Below are positions 50,507 to 60,459 of a stretch of DNA of 64,000 nt, piece after piece; position 1 is the first letter of the stretch; the number at the start of each line of letters is the position of its first letter. A program made the translations under genes and the position numbers. The notes under the pieces were generated by a model. It worked only from the letters and a program-made list of their open reading frames with translations, was not told the DNA's origin and did not search any database. Source of the stretch: Paraburkholderia fungorum (GTDB lineage Bacteria; Pseudomonadota; Gammaproteobacteria; Burkholderiales; Burkholderiaceae); contig NZ_FNKP01000004.1 in NCBI RefSeq assembly GCF_900099835.1, positions 62,001 through 126,000 on the forward strand, written 5' to 3'.

Positions 50507-51490
50507 AAGAATGTTGATTTCTAGCGCTACGACCCCACGGCGTCATCAGTAGATGGTCATCAGGTTTGCCATGACATTCGCATTAACTGATCATACTTCG
50601 CTCCCATCCCGCCGGATATTACCAGTCCGCTTTCAGCGGCCCCAGGTCTAGCGGTGTCTCACATGAAAGCTTTGGACTGTACGAGCTGTGATGTATTTAT
50701 CTGCAAATGCCAGAATCTGGCCGTCACCTCTTCCGCCCCCAAACATGTTGTGTAATGCGAATCAGACGTGATCCATTATTCTGGCGATGACATTCGAGCA
50801 GGGATTCCATGACAATATCTTTCCCAAAAACGTTGTCCAAAAAAATGCAGCGCCCCGGGGATACATGGTCCCCACTGCTGTCGGAATGCTTTCTCAGGTT
50901 CTGGCCAGGCGCTGCCCAACATGAGCTACCCTCCCACAACGAATTTATGGATTAAAAGCTTGCGAAGGTGGGCAGCAGGGAGATGAAAACAAAAATTAAA
51001 TAATCAAGCAAGTGGGGGCTTCAACCAGGCGTTGGTCATCTTTCTCCTCAAGCCGAAAGAAGATAAGTAATAATTGCTTGACCAGATTCCGCAAACGATT
51101 GCGCTGCAACCCTATTCCCGCTTTTTATGGAAACCCGCTAGCGACAGCTGGCAGTTGCCGGAAAATAATAAGCTTTGTCGATCTTAAACTCAGCGCCTGC
51201 ACTAGATTAATTTCTTCATATCAAACACGCTCTGCCGCCATATTACCGTTTTCTTTATAACCGATTACAGCGAAGACCTCTAAAAAGAGCGACGGTTAAA
51301 TATCCATCCGGCATTAATCCGCATTTTTTATTTGGGTTCCGCGCCGGCAGGTCGTTGAATCCGCACTGGTTAGCTCGTGATGGCTATCCGCGAATGCAGG
51401 CGGCACATTCGCAAGGGACAAGCCGCGGGGCACGGGGACACACGAGGGAAATAAAGCTCGCAACTCCAACCGATAGCGAACATACTGTGC

Positions 51491-51566
51491 ACCTCTCAGG
51501 TTCTAGCTACCTCGGATACGCTAGTGACCTTTTGGCCGGCCATCCCTGGTCGGCTTTTTTATTTCG
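51491..51566 (+). ncRNA. Small RNA candidate A with CCUC loop
   Basis: The segment starts ACCTCTCAGG and folds a stem AGGT-T-CTAGC / GCTAG-TG-ACCT (51498-51530) around the loop TACCTCGGATAC. A terminator hairpin GCCGGCC / GGTCGGC (loop ATCCCT) with six Ts follows to about 51,560. A CATACT -10-like box at 51481-51486 sets the start near 51,491, giving an RNA of about 70 nucleotides. Compared with the locus at 62,889 the 5' end (CTCTCAGGTT) is shared while the stem pairs change together. Confidence 0.6.
51534..51560 (+). terminator. Rho-independent terminator of RNA candidate A
   Basis: GCCGGCC pairs with GGTCGGC across an ATCCCT loop (one G-T pair) and is followed by six Ts. Confidence 0.8.
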
Positions 51567-51879
51567 GCACCGCTCTGCTTTTGTGCCCACCAACGGGCGC
51601 CTTGTTTTTTCGCACCCGTGGATACATCGGTCCCCTCGTCGAAGCTCGCAGGTCGGTGCGCTTCTCCAGCGTTTCCGCCAGGCGCTACCGTCACCGTCCC
51701 TGTCTGGCTCGATCTGAAGCACACCATCGCGTAACCGTCTTTTCGGCTACGGTATGAGCAGCGCAGGAAAATGCGGCACCTTGAGCTCTGAGGTGGCACG
51801 TAACGTGATCTGAATTGGCCTACACGCGACCGCGATATCTGTATCTGCTGGGAGAGCACACGTTCGGCATGCCTAGACC

Positions 51880-53472
51880 CTAACTGGCCGTGCTCATAGC
51901 TTCGCGCAGCTGATCCAGATTAACCGGTTTGGTGAAGTGCAGATCGAAGCCCGCGTCCTTCGCTTTCTGGACATCTTCTGGTTGGCCCCACCCTGTCACT
52001 GCAACCAGTAGCAAATCGTCGCCACCTGAAGATTTGCGCATGCGTCGGGCCAGTTCATGCCCGGACATATCCGGCAATCCGATGTCAAGAAGCGCGACAT
52101 CGATCCTGTTTTCCTCCGCAAGCCGTAACGCTGACTGCCCGTCCGCCGCACGCCACACCGTATGACCCTCAAGTTCGAGCAGCATGGCCATGCTATCCAC
52201 CGCATCGTGATTGTCGTCGACGATAAGGATACGGTGAGGCTCAACCAAAGCCATTGGTCTCACACTGCTCTCCTCTGCAGTCGGGCTGCAAAGCGGCAAC
52301 CGAACGAAAAATTCGCTGCCCTTGCCAATGCCTTCACTTGACGCCGACACAGTCCCTCCATGAAGGGTGGTCAGCATCCTGACGAGCGCGAGTCCAACAC
52401 CAAGGCCACCTTGGGAATACTGCTTGCCGCCTGGCAACTGGGTGAACAGTCCGAACATCGAGGGCAGATCGTCGGCGTGCATGCCGATACCTGAGTCGCG
52501 CACGGAAATGACCGCGTGATTACCCTCACGATGCGCGGCAAACCAGATGTTTCCACCCGACGGCGTGTATTTGGCGGCGTTGTTCAAAAGATTTTGCATG
52601 ATCTGCGACAGCCTCGTTGGGTCTGCATCAACGGTCAGCGGTTCGGCTGGCACCGAGACCGACAGCTGATGCGCCGCGGCGGTGATGCGAGGCAAGCTAC
52701 CTTCCAGCGCTGTCCGCATAATCTCCTCAAGGTCTGTTGGGGCGCGACGCAACTCGATTTTGCCTTCATTGATCCGTGACACATCGAGCAGATCGTCGAC
52801 GAGATGCGGCACCTGCGCGAGTTGCCGGTCAAGCACGCCGTACGCCCATGCCGCACGCTGATCGTCCAGCCGGCGCGCGCGTAACAGGTCCACCGTGCTT
52901 CGCATCGGGGCGAGAGGATTGCGCAGCTCATGCGCAAGCGTGGCAAGGAATTCGTCCTTGCGCCTTGCTGCTCGTCGCAGGTCCTCCTCCGCCTCATGCT
53001 TTGCGATGAGTGCGGCCTCTGCGTCGGACCGGGCTTTGCGCAGTTCCTGCTCGAACTTGTGACGATCGGCAATTACCATAAAAGCAAAGTGATCCAGGTC
53101 GCCGGAAACACTGCGGCTACGGCTCACGTTCATCAGCATGGGAACTCGAGTCCGGTCAGAACGGACCATTTCGAGCTGCAGCTCGGCAACCGAATGCTGC
53201 AATTGGAGGAGCGGCCCCCAATGCGTCTGATGGAACAGCTTTCCACCGACGGTAAGAAGATCCGTCAGCCTTCGAATGCCCACCAGTTGATCAGGCTCGT
53301 AACTAAGCCAACGGCAGAACAACGAGTTGACGCGAACGACTGTGCCATCGGTTGTGGTAGCAACCAGTCCACACGCAGCGTATTCGAACGCGTCGTCAAC
53401 TGTGAGCACACTGACCGCCCGATACAAGGCTGTGAGCGCGGAGAAAGCGTTCAATCGCCTCGATGCTTGCAC
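51880..53472 (-). CDS. Hybrid sensor histidine kinase (PAS-HisKA-HATPase-REC)
   Basis: The 530-residue protein has a PAS-like domain (about residues 28-140, AFEYAACGLVATTTDGTVV), a linker coiled coil, HisKA with LATLAHELRNPLAPM (His about 181), HATPase with NLLNNAAKYTPSGG and GLGVGLALV, and a C-terminal receiver (RILIVDDNHDAVD, phospho-acceptor Asp in VALLDIGLPDMSG, Lys in FTKPVN). It is soluble and presumably feeds a phosphorelay. The only start, a GTG at 53472, has no ribosome site, and an IS3 element begins about 50 bp upstream. The original promoter or first codons may have been displaced. Confidence 0.88.
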   Translation of the reverse strand: MQASRRLNAFSALTALYRAVSVLTVDDAFEYAACGLVATTTDGTVVRVNSLFCRWLSYEPDQLVGIRRLTDLLTVGGKLFHQTHWGPLLQLQHSVAELQLEMVRSDRTRVPMLMNVSRSRSVSGDLDHFAFMVIADRHKFEQELRKARSDAEAALIAKHEAEEDLRRAARRKDEFLATLAHELRNPLAPMRSTVDLLRARRLDDQRAAWAYGVLDRQLAQVPHLVDDLLDVSRINEGKIELRRAPTDLEEIMRTALEGSLPRITAAAHQLSVSVPAEPLTVDADPTRLSQIMQNLLNNAAKYTPSGGNIWFAAHREGNHAVISVRDSGIGMHADDLPSMFGLFTQLPGGKQYSQGGLGVGLALVRMLTTLHGGTVSASSEGIGKGSEFFVRLPLCSPTAEESSVRPMALVEPHRILIVDDNHDAVDSMAMLLELEGHTVWRAADGQSALRLAEENRIDVALLDIGLPDMSGHELARRMRKSSGGDDLLLVAVTGWGQPEDVQKAKDAGFDLHFTKPVNLDQLREAMSTAS

Positions 53473-53583
53473 CTGGCGCGCTCAGATGTGGACAGTGTCC
53501 AATATTTTCGACGATGTTGAGGGTGAGGTCGGTCGAAAAAAGTAGAGGCCAACGTTTCGTACAATTGTGAAACGGAGGCATAG

Positions 53584-53886
53584 ATGAATCGAATTCCCAG
53601 GGCGGTCTACACGAGCGAATTTCGTGAGCAGGCGGTCAAGCTTGCGCTGACCGAAGGTGTAGGCGTTTCGGAGGCCGCACGTCGGCTGTCAGTTCCGATG
53701 AAGACGTTGGCGAACTGGGTCCGTTCGGCTAGAGCGGGCAAGCTGCGGGAGGTCGGCAAGGAGCAGAAACCGCAGACCGAACTTGAAGCCGAGCTGGCAC
53801 GCGTGCAGCGGGAACTGTCGGAAGTGAAGATGGAGCGCGATCTCCTAAAAAAATTCGCGACGTACTTTGCGAGGGAGTCGCGGTGA
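53584..53886 (+). CDS. IS3-family transposase OrfA
   Basis: The 100-residue protein has the helix-turn-helix of OrfA (EFREQAVKLALTEGVGVSEA, then SVPMKTLANWVRS) and a C-terminal leucine zipper (LEAELARVQRELSEVKMERD). Its stop overlaps the OrfB start (GTGA), and a run of As in LLKKFATYF is a possible slippage site for making the OrfAB fusion. Confidence 0.88.
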   Translation: MNRIPRAVYTSEFREQAVKLALTEGVGVSEAARRLSVPMKTLANWVRSARAGKLREVGKEQKPQTELEAELARVQRELSEVKMERDLLKKFATYFARESR

Positions 53887-54757
53887 AGTACGGCGTGATT
53901 GAACAGATGCGACAGGAATATCCGGTGCCGCCGATGTGCCGCTTGCTCGGCGTCTCGGTCAGCGGTTATTACGCATGGCGCAAACGCACGCCCTCCAACC
54001 GGGCACGGCAGGAAGCCCGACTGGAGACGGAGGTGCTCGCTGCCCATCAGCGTACGCGCGAAAGTTTCGGTCCGGAGCGGTTGCAAAGGGATCTCGAACG
54101 GCACGGCGTTTGTGTGGGCGTACACCGGATAAAACGGTTGCGCAGAAAGCTCGGCCTGCGGTGCCGGCAGAAGCGTAAGTTCAGGGCCACCACTAATTCA
54201 AAGCATGACTTGCCGGTCTCGCCGAACCTGCTGAACCAGAAATTCTCCGTGTCAGCGCCCGATCAGGCCTGGTGTGGCGACATCACGTATATTGCGACTG
54301 ACGAAGGATGGCTATATCTTGCCGGCCTGAAAGACCTGTACAGCGGCGAAATCGTTGGCTATGCAATGAGCGAACGCATGACGAAAGATCTGGTGATGCA
54401 GGCGCTGTTTCGCGCCGTCTCAAGCCGACGTCCGAAGCCCGGCCTGATTCAGCACACCGACCGCGGCTCGCAATATTGCGCACGGGCTTACCAGGAGCTC
54501 GTCAGGCAGTTCGGCATGCGCGCGTCGATGAGTCGCCGCGGCAATTGCTACGATAACGCGCCGATCGAATCTTTCTGGGGTTCTCTCAAGAGTGAACTGA
54601 TCTATCATCTGCGCTTCGCTACGCGGGAACAAGCCAGCTCGCCATCAGCGAGTACATCGAAATGTTTTACAACCGGCACCGCACGCAAGCCCGTCTCGGC
54701 TACCTGTCGCCTGCCGCATTTACGCAGCGATTTTATCTGGATCGTACTGCGGCTTAA
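53883..54757 (+). pseudogene. IS3-family transposase OrfB with a C-terminal frameshift
   Basis: From GTG 53883 the frame keeps the DDE core: AWCGDITYI-type context (QAWCGDITYIATDEGW), IQHTDRGSQY and NCYDNAPIESFWGSLKSE. Near 54,635 one base is missing: the normal tail AISEYIEMFYNRHRTQARLG continues in the next frame to TAA 54755-54757, whereas the original frame runs on to 54,803 with unrelated residues. The triad is intact, but the changed tail probably impairs activity. Confidence 0.75.
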
Positions 54758-54790
54758 CGCGTTGGCCTCCACCGATTCCGACCGACCTCA

Positions 54791-55104
54791 AAGGAACGCT
54801 TAAGGGTCCTCGGATATCGCGTCGATATGTGCGCTTCCGTACATTGATGGGCACACACCCATTGGCCGCGTGAGACTTGGGAACAGACCGTAATCTAACT
54901 AGTCGCATCTATGGTCTGGAGTCGAGAGGCCGCTTTGCGCAGTTGAGTGGTCCTCCGAATGTCGTGGTCAGTGTCCCGACAACCGCGCTTCTTGGCCGAT
55001 TGGTGCGGTATCCAATGAATTGGTAAGGACCTCCCTGATTGCAGGATCGACACCGTCTGGTGCCATCATGGCTGGTGCTTCGACCTTCCGGGAAGGGGGA
55101 TGTC
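54791..55104. other. Gap between IS3 and IS110 elements
   Basis: No gene is seen; it presumably includes the left end of the IS110 element. Confidence 0.35.
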
Positions 55105-56164
55105 ATGGACAGGATTACTCGTGTTGGCGTGGATCTGGCGAAGAACGTGATGCAGATTCATGCGGTCGACAGCGCCGAACGCGTCGTAGTACGTAAAGCA
55201 ATTCCGCGGGAGCGATTTGTGAGCTGGTTTGCCAATCTGGAACCGTGTCTGATCGCCATGGAGGCATGCGGTGCGGCGCATTTCTGGGCACGCAAACTAC
55301 ACGCGCTCGGCCATGAGGTGCGGCTGATTCCCCCGCAATTTGTCGCGCCCTATCGTAAAGGCGGCGCCCATGTAAAGAACGATGCACTCGATGCCGAAGC
55401 TGTCTGCGAAGCGGCGAGCCGCCCGCACATGCGTTTCGTGCCGGTCAAGTCACCTGCGCAGCAAAGCGTGCTGGTGCTGCACCGCATGCGTACCAGATTT
55501 GTCGAAGAGGGTACCGCGCTGGTGAACCGGTTGCGCGGGCTGCTGGCCGAGTTCGGGGTGTTCCTGCCGCAAGGCATCCGCCGGTTACACGAGCACCTCA
55601 TGGAGCGCATTGAGGACGGCAGCAATGAGCTGACAGGACCGGCGCGGCTGGCCCTGTTGCGCGGCTGCGAACAATGGCAGGTACTGGATGAGCAGATTGC
55701 CTGGTTTGACAGACAGATTGCCGAGCATGCCAACCGCGACCCGCAGGCGCAACGCTGCATGGACGTGTGCGGCGTGGGCCGGCTAACGGCATCGGCCGCA
55801 GTGGCGACGGTGGTAGATGCCCGCCAGTTCAGGAACGGCCGGCAGATGGCCGCCTGGCTCGGCATCGTGCCCAAACAGAAAAGCAGCGGAGGCAAGCAGC
55901 GGCTCGGGAGCATCACCAGACAGGGCAACGACTATCTGCGAACCTTACTGTTCCAGGGTGCCCGCTCAGCGGTCCTGACGGCGCACCGACGTGACGACCG
56001 GCTCTCGCGCTGGATTGTCCACTTACAGGCGCGTGGGCTACTACAAGACACTGGTCGCCGTGGCGAACAAGCATGCACGCATTCTGTGGGCAGTGCTCGC
56101 CAAGGGGGAGCGATTCGATCCGTCCTACGCGCCCGCCCGCACTGGTGGGGCGACGGGCGCCTGA
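55105..56164 (+). pseudogene. IS110-family transposase with a late frameshift
   Basis: ATG 55105 (GGGGGA upstream) starts MDRITRVGVDLAKNVMQIHA. The DEDD domain (KNDALDAEAVCEAASRP) and the transposase_20 domain (MDVCGVGRLTASAAVATVVD, then AWLGIVPKQKSSGGKQRLGS) are intact. Near 56,030 a one-base shift puts the usual tail VGYYKTLVAVANKHARILW in the next frame, ending TGA 56162-56164. The original frame continues to 56,187 with wrong residues. The catalytic Ser region precedes the shift, so partial activity cannot be excluded. Confidence 0.75.
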
Positions 56165-56926
56165 TACCCCAAACGACATCGCCATAAACTGGTTCCGAAG
56201 TTGAGGACGCATTCGACGAACGATAGCGACAGGTCAGACCGGCAGCGGGCGAACTCGATAAGCGGTGAGGCGCTACACGAAATGTATTCGCCGTCCAACG
56301 GATGGAGTCCTGCTGCGCGGTTACTATCTGGGCCCAGGCGCGGTTGTGATGGCGCCCAACAAGGCCGTTTATAGGCATGCAGTCTGTCACGCCGCCAACC
56401 GTTGTCGTTGAAGTCCTCCACTGACCGATACAGGAATCGAACATATGAATCACTAAACCCAGCTTGCAAAAACTGGAAGGTCCTTATAGGCCGCTTATCG
56501 GCGCTCCAAGTCGCAAAATCTGAATCTGGCTGGGTGACCGGTTTGGAGGAAGCTATCTGACCGGAGTGGGTCGGGCCGAGTCCGTCCACACTTCAAACTC
56601 ATCGCCGGAAAGCGGTCAGTGGAATTCAACTGCCTAGAAGCGGCCACTTGGCAACGCGTCTTCCCGACCCACTCCGGACCTTGAACCCGGCCGGACCTCT
56701 ACGGCTGCTTTGATGTGATTAACGGCCATCCCCAGTACACGGCGTTTCCATGCCGAACTCTCCGAGGAACGAAAACTGCCATCTTCCGCGCGGGTCATTG
56801 GGATTTGACGGGCGTGCGGGCGCCCTGCCTTCACTGGCATCATCGCCACATAACCGTCGGGCATGCTTCGTGCGGTTTGGTTAGCGTTGGCCCCATAGGG
56901 CCTTGCTTATTCGCCACTCTGCCGAT
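56165..56926. other. Gap between IS110 and uvrA2-like genes
   Basis: No gene is recognised. It contains one copy of an 80-bp dispersed repeat (56,591-56,670) and a short hairpin GGCCCCATAGGGCC just before the uvrA2-like start. Confidence 0.35.
56591..56670 (+). repeat. Dispersed repeat, copy 1
   Basis: This 80-bp segment beginning CTTCAAACTCATCGCCGG and ending GCGTCTTCCCGACCC matches 62,973-63,050 in the same orientation with only about ten differences and one short gap. The origin is unknown. Confidence 0.7.
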
Positions 56927-59614
56927 ATGGACGCCATCCACAACCAAGCCCGCTCGACATCGCCGCCGTCCGGGGAATCTGCCTTCACCGGTTTCGTGCG
57001 GGTGCGCGGCGCTCGCGAACACAATCTGAAAAACGTCGATGTGCAGATTCCGCGTGATGCGCTGGTCGTCTTCACCGGCGTGTCCGGATCGGGCAAATCG
57101 TCGCTGGCATTCGGGACATTGTATGCCGAAGCGCAGCGGCGCTATTTTGAATCGGTCGCGCCGTATGCCCGGCGCCTGATCGAGCAGGCCGGCGTGCCCA
57201 AAGTGGACGCGATCGAAGGCCTGCCGCCCGCAGTCGCGTTGCAGCAGCAGCGCGGCACGCCGAGCGCGCGCTCGTCGGTTGGCAGCGTGACCACGCTGTC
57301 GAGTCTCGTGCGCATGCTCTATTCGCGCACGGGCGACTACCCACCGAAGCAGCCCATGCTGTTCGCCGAGGATTTCTCGCCCAACACGGTGCAAGGCGCC
57401 TGTCCGACTTGCCATGGACTTGGCCGCGTGTACGAGGTCACGGAAAAATCGATGGTACCCGACGACTCCCTGACCATTCGCGAGCGCGCAATCGCTGCAT
57501 GGCCGCCCGCGTGGCACGGACAAAACCTGCGCGACATTCTCGTGACCCTTGGCTACGACGTCGATAAACCGTGGCGCGATTTGCCGAAGAAAGACCGCGA
57601 CTGGATTCTTTTCACCGACGAGCAGCCGACCGTGCCGGTCTATGCCGGACTCACGCCGAAAGAAACGCGCGCCGCGCAGAATCGCAAGGACGAACCGAGC
57701 TACCAGGGCACATTCACCAGTGCACGCCGCTACGTGCTGCACACGTTCGCGAACACGCAAAGCGCGCTGATGAAAAAGCGCGTGTCGCAATTCATGATTG
57801 GCGGCGTTTGTCCAGCCTGTCATGGCAAGCGGCTCAAGAAGGAAGCGCTGTCGGTGAAATTCGCCGGGCTCGATATCGGCGCGTTCGCTCAGTTGCCGCT
57901 AGCCAGACTTGCCGAAATGCTCGAACCGATCGCGCGCGGCGAATGGCCCGAGCCGGATGCCGCTCATTCGGGGAAAGACGCCGGCAAAGGCAGCGTGCTC
58001 AGCAGGAGCGCCATGCGCGATGCCGTCGATAAGCGGATCGCCGCAGGCGGTTCCGCGCATAAAGCCTCGCCCGACGTGCGGCGCACACCCAACCTGTCCG
58101 GGGAAAAACGCATCGCCGCGCAACGCATTGCTGCCGAGTTGCTCGAACGCCTGACGACTCTGGTCGATCTGGGTCTGGGCTATCTCGCGCTGGAGCGCAG
58201 TACGCCGACACTGTCATCCGGCGAACTGCAGCGCTTGCGACTCGCCACGCAGTTGTCGTCGCAGTTGTTCGGCGTCGTGTATGTACTCGACGAGCCATCG
58301 GCCGGCCTGCACCCCGCGGATGGCGAAGCGCTCTTCCGCGCGCTACAAAGTTTGAAAGCCGCGGGCAATTCGCTGTTTGTCGTCGAACACGATCTTCAGA
58401 TGATGCGGCGTGCCGACTGGCTCGTCGATGTTGGTCCCGAGGCCGGCGAAGCCGGCGGCCATGTGGTCTATAGCGGGCCGCCCGCGGGCCTCGAGAAGGT
58501 CGAAGCGTCGCATACGCGCCGGCATCTGTTTGCGTCGGCCGCGCCCGTTGCGCGCGCGACGCGCGAACCGGCCGGCTGGCTTCGGCTCGCCGGCATCACG
58601 CGCAACAATCTGCATGGGCTGGACGCCGCGTTTCCGCTCGGCTGCCTGACTGCCGTCACAGGCGTGTCGGGCTCGGGCAAATCGAGCCTCGTGAGCCAGG
58701 CGTTACCGGAAATGGTTGCCAGCCACCTTGGCAGCGTCTTTGAAAACCCGGACCACGGCGAGCAGGATTTGTTGCTCGCGGCAGCGAGCGCGCCAACCGG
58801 TGGGCACATTGCCGAAGGCATGGACGCGCTGCGCCGCCTCGTGCGCGTCGACCAGAAACCGATCGGCCGCACACCGCGTTCCAATCTCGCCACCTACACC
58901 GGCCTCTTCGATTACGTGCGCAAGCTGTTCGCCGACACGCCCCTAGCTCGCAAGCGTCGCTATGGCGCGGGCCGCTTCTCGTTCAACGTGGCGCAAGGCC
59001 GTTGCCCGACATGTGAAGGCGAAGGCTTCGTCAGCGTCGAATTACTGTTCCTGCCAAGCGTCTATGCGCCCTGCTCGACCTGTGATGGTACGCGCTACAA
59101 CCCGCAGACGCTGGAAGTCACATGGCGCGATAAGAACGTCGCCGAGGTGCTCGGCTTGACCGTCGACGCCGCCTGCGATTTCTTCGCCGACGAAGCCAGC
59201 GTGATGCGCGCACTGAACGTGCTGCGTGACATCGGCCTCGGCTATCTGCGGCTTGGTCAGCCTGCCACCGAATTGTCCGGGGGAGAAGCTCAGCGCATCA
59301 AGCTCGCCACGGAACTACAACGCGCGCAACGCGGCGACACGTTGTACATCCTCGATGAACCGACTACCGGCCTGCATCCCGCCGACGTCGACCGGCTGAT
59401 GGTGCAACTGCAGCGACTCGTGGATGCGGGCAATACCGTCGTCGTGGTGGAGCACGACATGAGAGTCGTCGCGCAAAGCGACTGGGTTGTCGACGTCGGC
59501 CCGGGGGCCGGCGACGCCGGCGGCAAGATCGTGGCGAGCGGCACACCGGCCCACATCGTGCGCGCGAAGGAAAGCTGCACCGCCGAATATCTGCGGCAGC
59601 ACCTCGTAGCATGA
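56927..59614 (+). CDS. UvrA2-type excinuclease ATPase (class II UvrA)
   Basis: The 895-residue protein starts at ATG 56927 and has the tandem UvrA ATPase design: first Walker [19 protein letters not shown], zinc modules [10 protein letters not shown] and [11 protein letters not shown], signature [15 protein letters not shown] and [10 protein letters not shown]. The second half has [24 protein letters not shown]...[24 protein letters not shown] and [10 protein letters not shown]. The UvrB-interaction domain that follows the first Walker A in housekeeping UvrA is missing: the text passes from RTGDYPP directly to CPTCHG. This is the hallmark of UvrA2/DrrC-like proteins linked to tolerance of DNA-binding drugs, so it is an accessory copy. 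Confidence 0.88.
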   Translation: MDAIHNQARSTSPPSGESAFTGFVRVRGAREHNLKNVDVQIPRDALVVFTGVSGSGKSSLAFGTLYAEAQRRYFESVAPYARRLIEQAGVPKVDAIEGLPPAVALQQQRGTPSARSSVGSVTTLSSLVRMLYSRTGDYPPKQPMLFAEDFSPNTVQGACPTCHGLGRVYEVTEKSMVPDDSLTIRERAIAAWPPAWHGQNLRDILVTLGYDVDKPWRDLPKKDRDWILFTDEQPTVPVYAGLTPKETRAAQNRKDEPSYQGTFTSARRYVLHTFANTQSALMKKRVSQFMIGGVCPACHGKRLKKEALSVKFAGLDIGAFAQLPLARLAEMLEPIARGEWPEPDAAHSGKDAGKGSVLSRSAMRDAVDKRIAAGGSAHKASPDVRRTPNLSGEKRIAAQRIAAELLERLTTLVDLGLGYLALERSTPTLSSGELQRLRLATQLSSQLFGVVYVLDEPSAGLHPADGEALFRALQSLKAAGNSLFVVEHDLQMMRRADWLVDVGPEAGEAGGHVVYSGPPAGLEKVEASHTRRHLFASAAPVARATREPAGWLRLAGITRNNLHGLDAAFPLGCLTAVTGVSGSGKSSLVSQALPEMVASHLGSVFENPDHGEQDLLLAAASAPTGGHIAEGMDALRRLVRVDQKPIGRTPRSNLATYTGLFDYVRKLFADTPLARKRRYGAGRFSFNVAQGRCPTCEGEGFVSVELLFLPSVYAPCSTCDGTRYNPQTLEVTWRDKNVAEVLGLTVDAACDFFADEASVMRALNVLRDIGLGYLRLGQPATELSGGEAQRIKLATELQRAQRGDTLYILDEPTTGLHPADVDRLMVQLQRLVDAGNTVVVVEHDMRVVAQSDWVVDVGPGAGDAGGKIVASGTPAHIVRAKESCTAEYLRQHLVA

Positions 59615-59632
59615 AAGAAGGAAGCATGCACA

Positions 59633-59890
59633 CTACCGAGCGCCGCGCTGCTCTGTCAGAAAGCCGATCAGCGTGCGCAGTCTGGGCGGCATTTGCGCGC
59701 CGCTCGACGTGTAGAGACAGAAACCAGGGAAGCTCGGACGCCATGCCTTGAGTCCGGGCACGAGGCGGTCGTCGTCGAGTTGGTCGCGCACATAGTCCTC
59801 GATAACATGCGGCAGACCCTGCTGCAGGATTTCCTGATGCAGTGCGTCCACCTGCGGCTGTAGTTGCATCCCGCAGTTTCCGGCCCATGC
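59633..59890 (-). pseudogene. LysR-family regulator, C-terminal remnant
   Basis: Minus-strand residues GLPHVIEDYVRDQLDDDRLV and WRPSFPGFCLYTSSGAQMPP are the conserved end of a LysR effector domain. The DNA-binding domain and the rest of the protein are absent to the right, where the frame dissolves near 59,890. Confidence 0.7.
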
Positions 59891-59944
59891 GCCTAATGTC
59901 GAGCGGGATATCGCGAGCCCCTGGGCAAAGGTCTGCTCCTGACG

Positions 59945-60112
59945 TTACTGGCGAAGGTGCTCAGCGTACCTGGCAACCAACACCGACGCGGGGAGCCCGC
60001 TGCTCGGAGAGTGTTTGCTGGTCGAATCGCTGGAACGGTCACAGCCGCCGCATAGCATCGGCAGGGCGATCACAAGCGCCATAGAAAGCAAGAGGTGTTT
60101 TATCGTGTTCAC
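59945..60112 (-). CDS. Small lipoprotein, unknown
   Basis: The frame starts at GTG 60112 with GGGAG seven bases upstream and encodes 55 residues: VNTIKHLLLSMALVIALPML followed by the lipobox-like CGGC. The mature part is Ser/Asp-rich. It is probably anchored to a membrane; no family is recognised. Confidence 0.55.
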   Translation of the reverse strand: MNTIKHLLLSMALVIALPMLCGGCDRSSDSTSKHSPSSGLPASVLVARYAEHLRQ

Positions 60113-60459
60113 GCCCTGTCTCCCTGTCTTCAAACCGCTAGCCGACGCAGACCCAAGATAGTGACGCGTAGCTCAACCGGTCTGCGCTGTTGGTGCAGCA
60201 ACCACCATTCCCACCTTGCGAAACGACGGAATCATAGCCATTGCACGCACAGAGCAACGAAACGCCAGCGGCATTTACACGCAGCGTTGAAACTTGTTCC
60301 TTTCAGCTACGAGTCATTGGTTCGAAAACCTTCAGCGCGTGGCGTTATCGCGATCGGGCACTTCATTTGTGGGTGCCTCGCCCGTGATCCATTCGTCGAC
60401 AGGCTGGCTACAATAAGGCGCCCTGGCTGCTCCTCCTCTTTTTGCGCAACGGCGCCCAC

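Larger units (their letters stand above)
50507..51879. other. Long AT-richer non-coding region
   Basis: The 1.37 kb hold no gene that I can support. The part around 50,980-51,320 is clearly AT-rich against the GC-rich surroundings and has scattered stop codons in all frames. The small RNA candidate at 51,491-51,566 is the only structured element recognised. Confidence 0.4.
53524..54790 (+). mobile_element. IS3-family insertion sequence
   Basis: The imperfect terminal inverted repeats TGAGGTCGGTCG...GAGGCCAACG lie at 53524 inwards and 54790 inwards. The element is about 1,267 bp with two overlapping frames. No clear target-site duplication is seen. It sits between the kinase start and an IS110 element. 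Confidence 0.75.

Noticed and set aside
51491..51566. Glycine riboswitch, because of CTCTCAGG
   Set aside because: The rest of the aptamer is missing, no glycine gene follows, and the unit ends in its own terminator.
53516..54795. Target-site duplication flanking the IS3 element
   Set aside because: The bases next to 53,524 and 54,790 do not match.
56840..57823. A 327-codon frame antisense to the uvrA2-like gene
   Set aside because: It is His/Arg-rich with no domain, and the opposite strand has two ATPase modules; it is a codon-bias shadow. The same applies to long frames at 17,378-18,454, 20,374-21,408 and 39,541-40,884.
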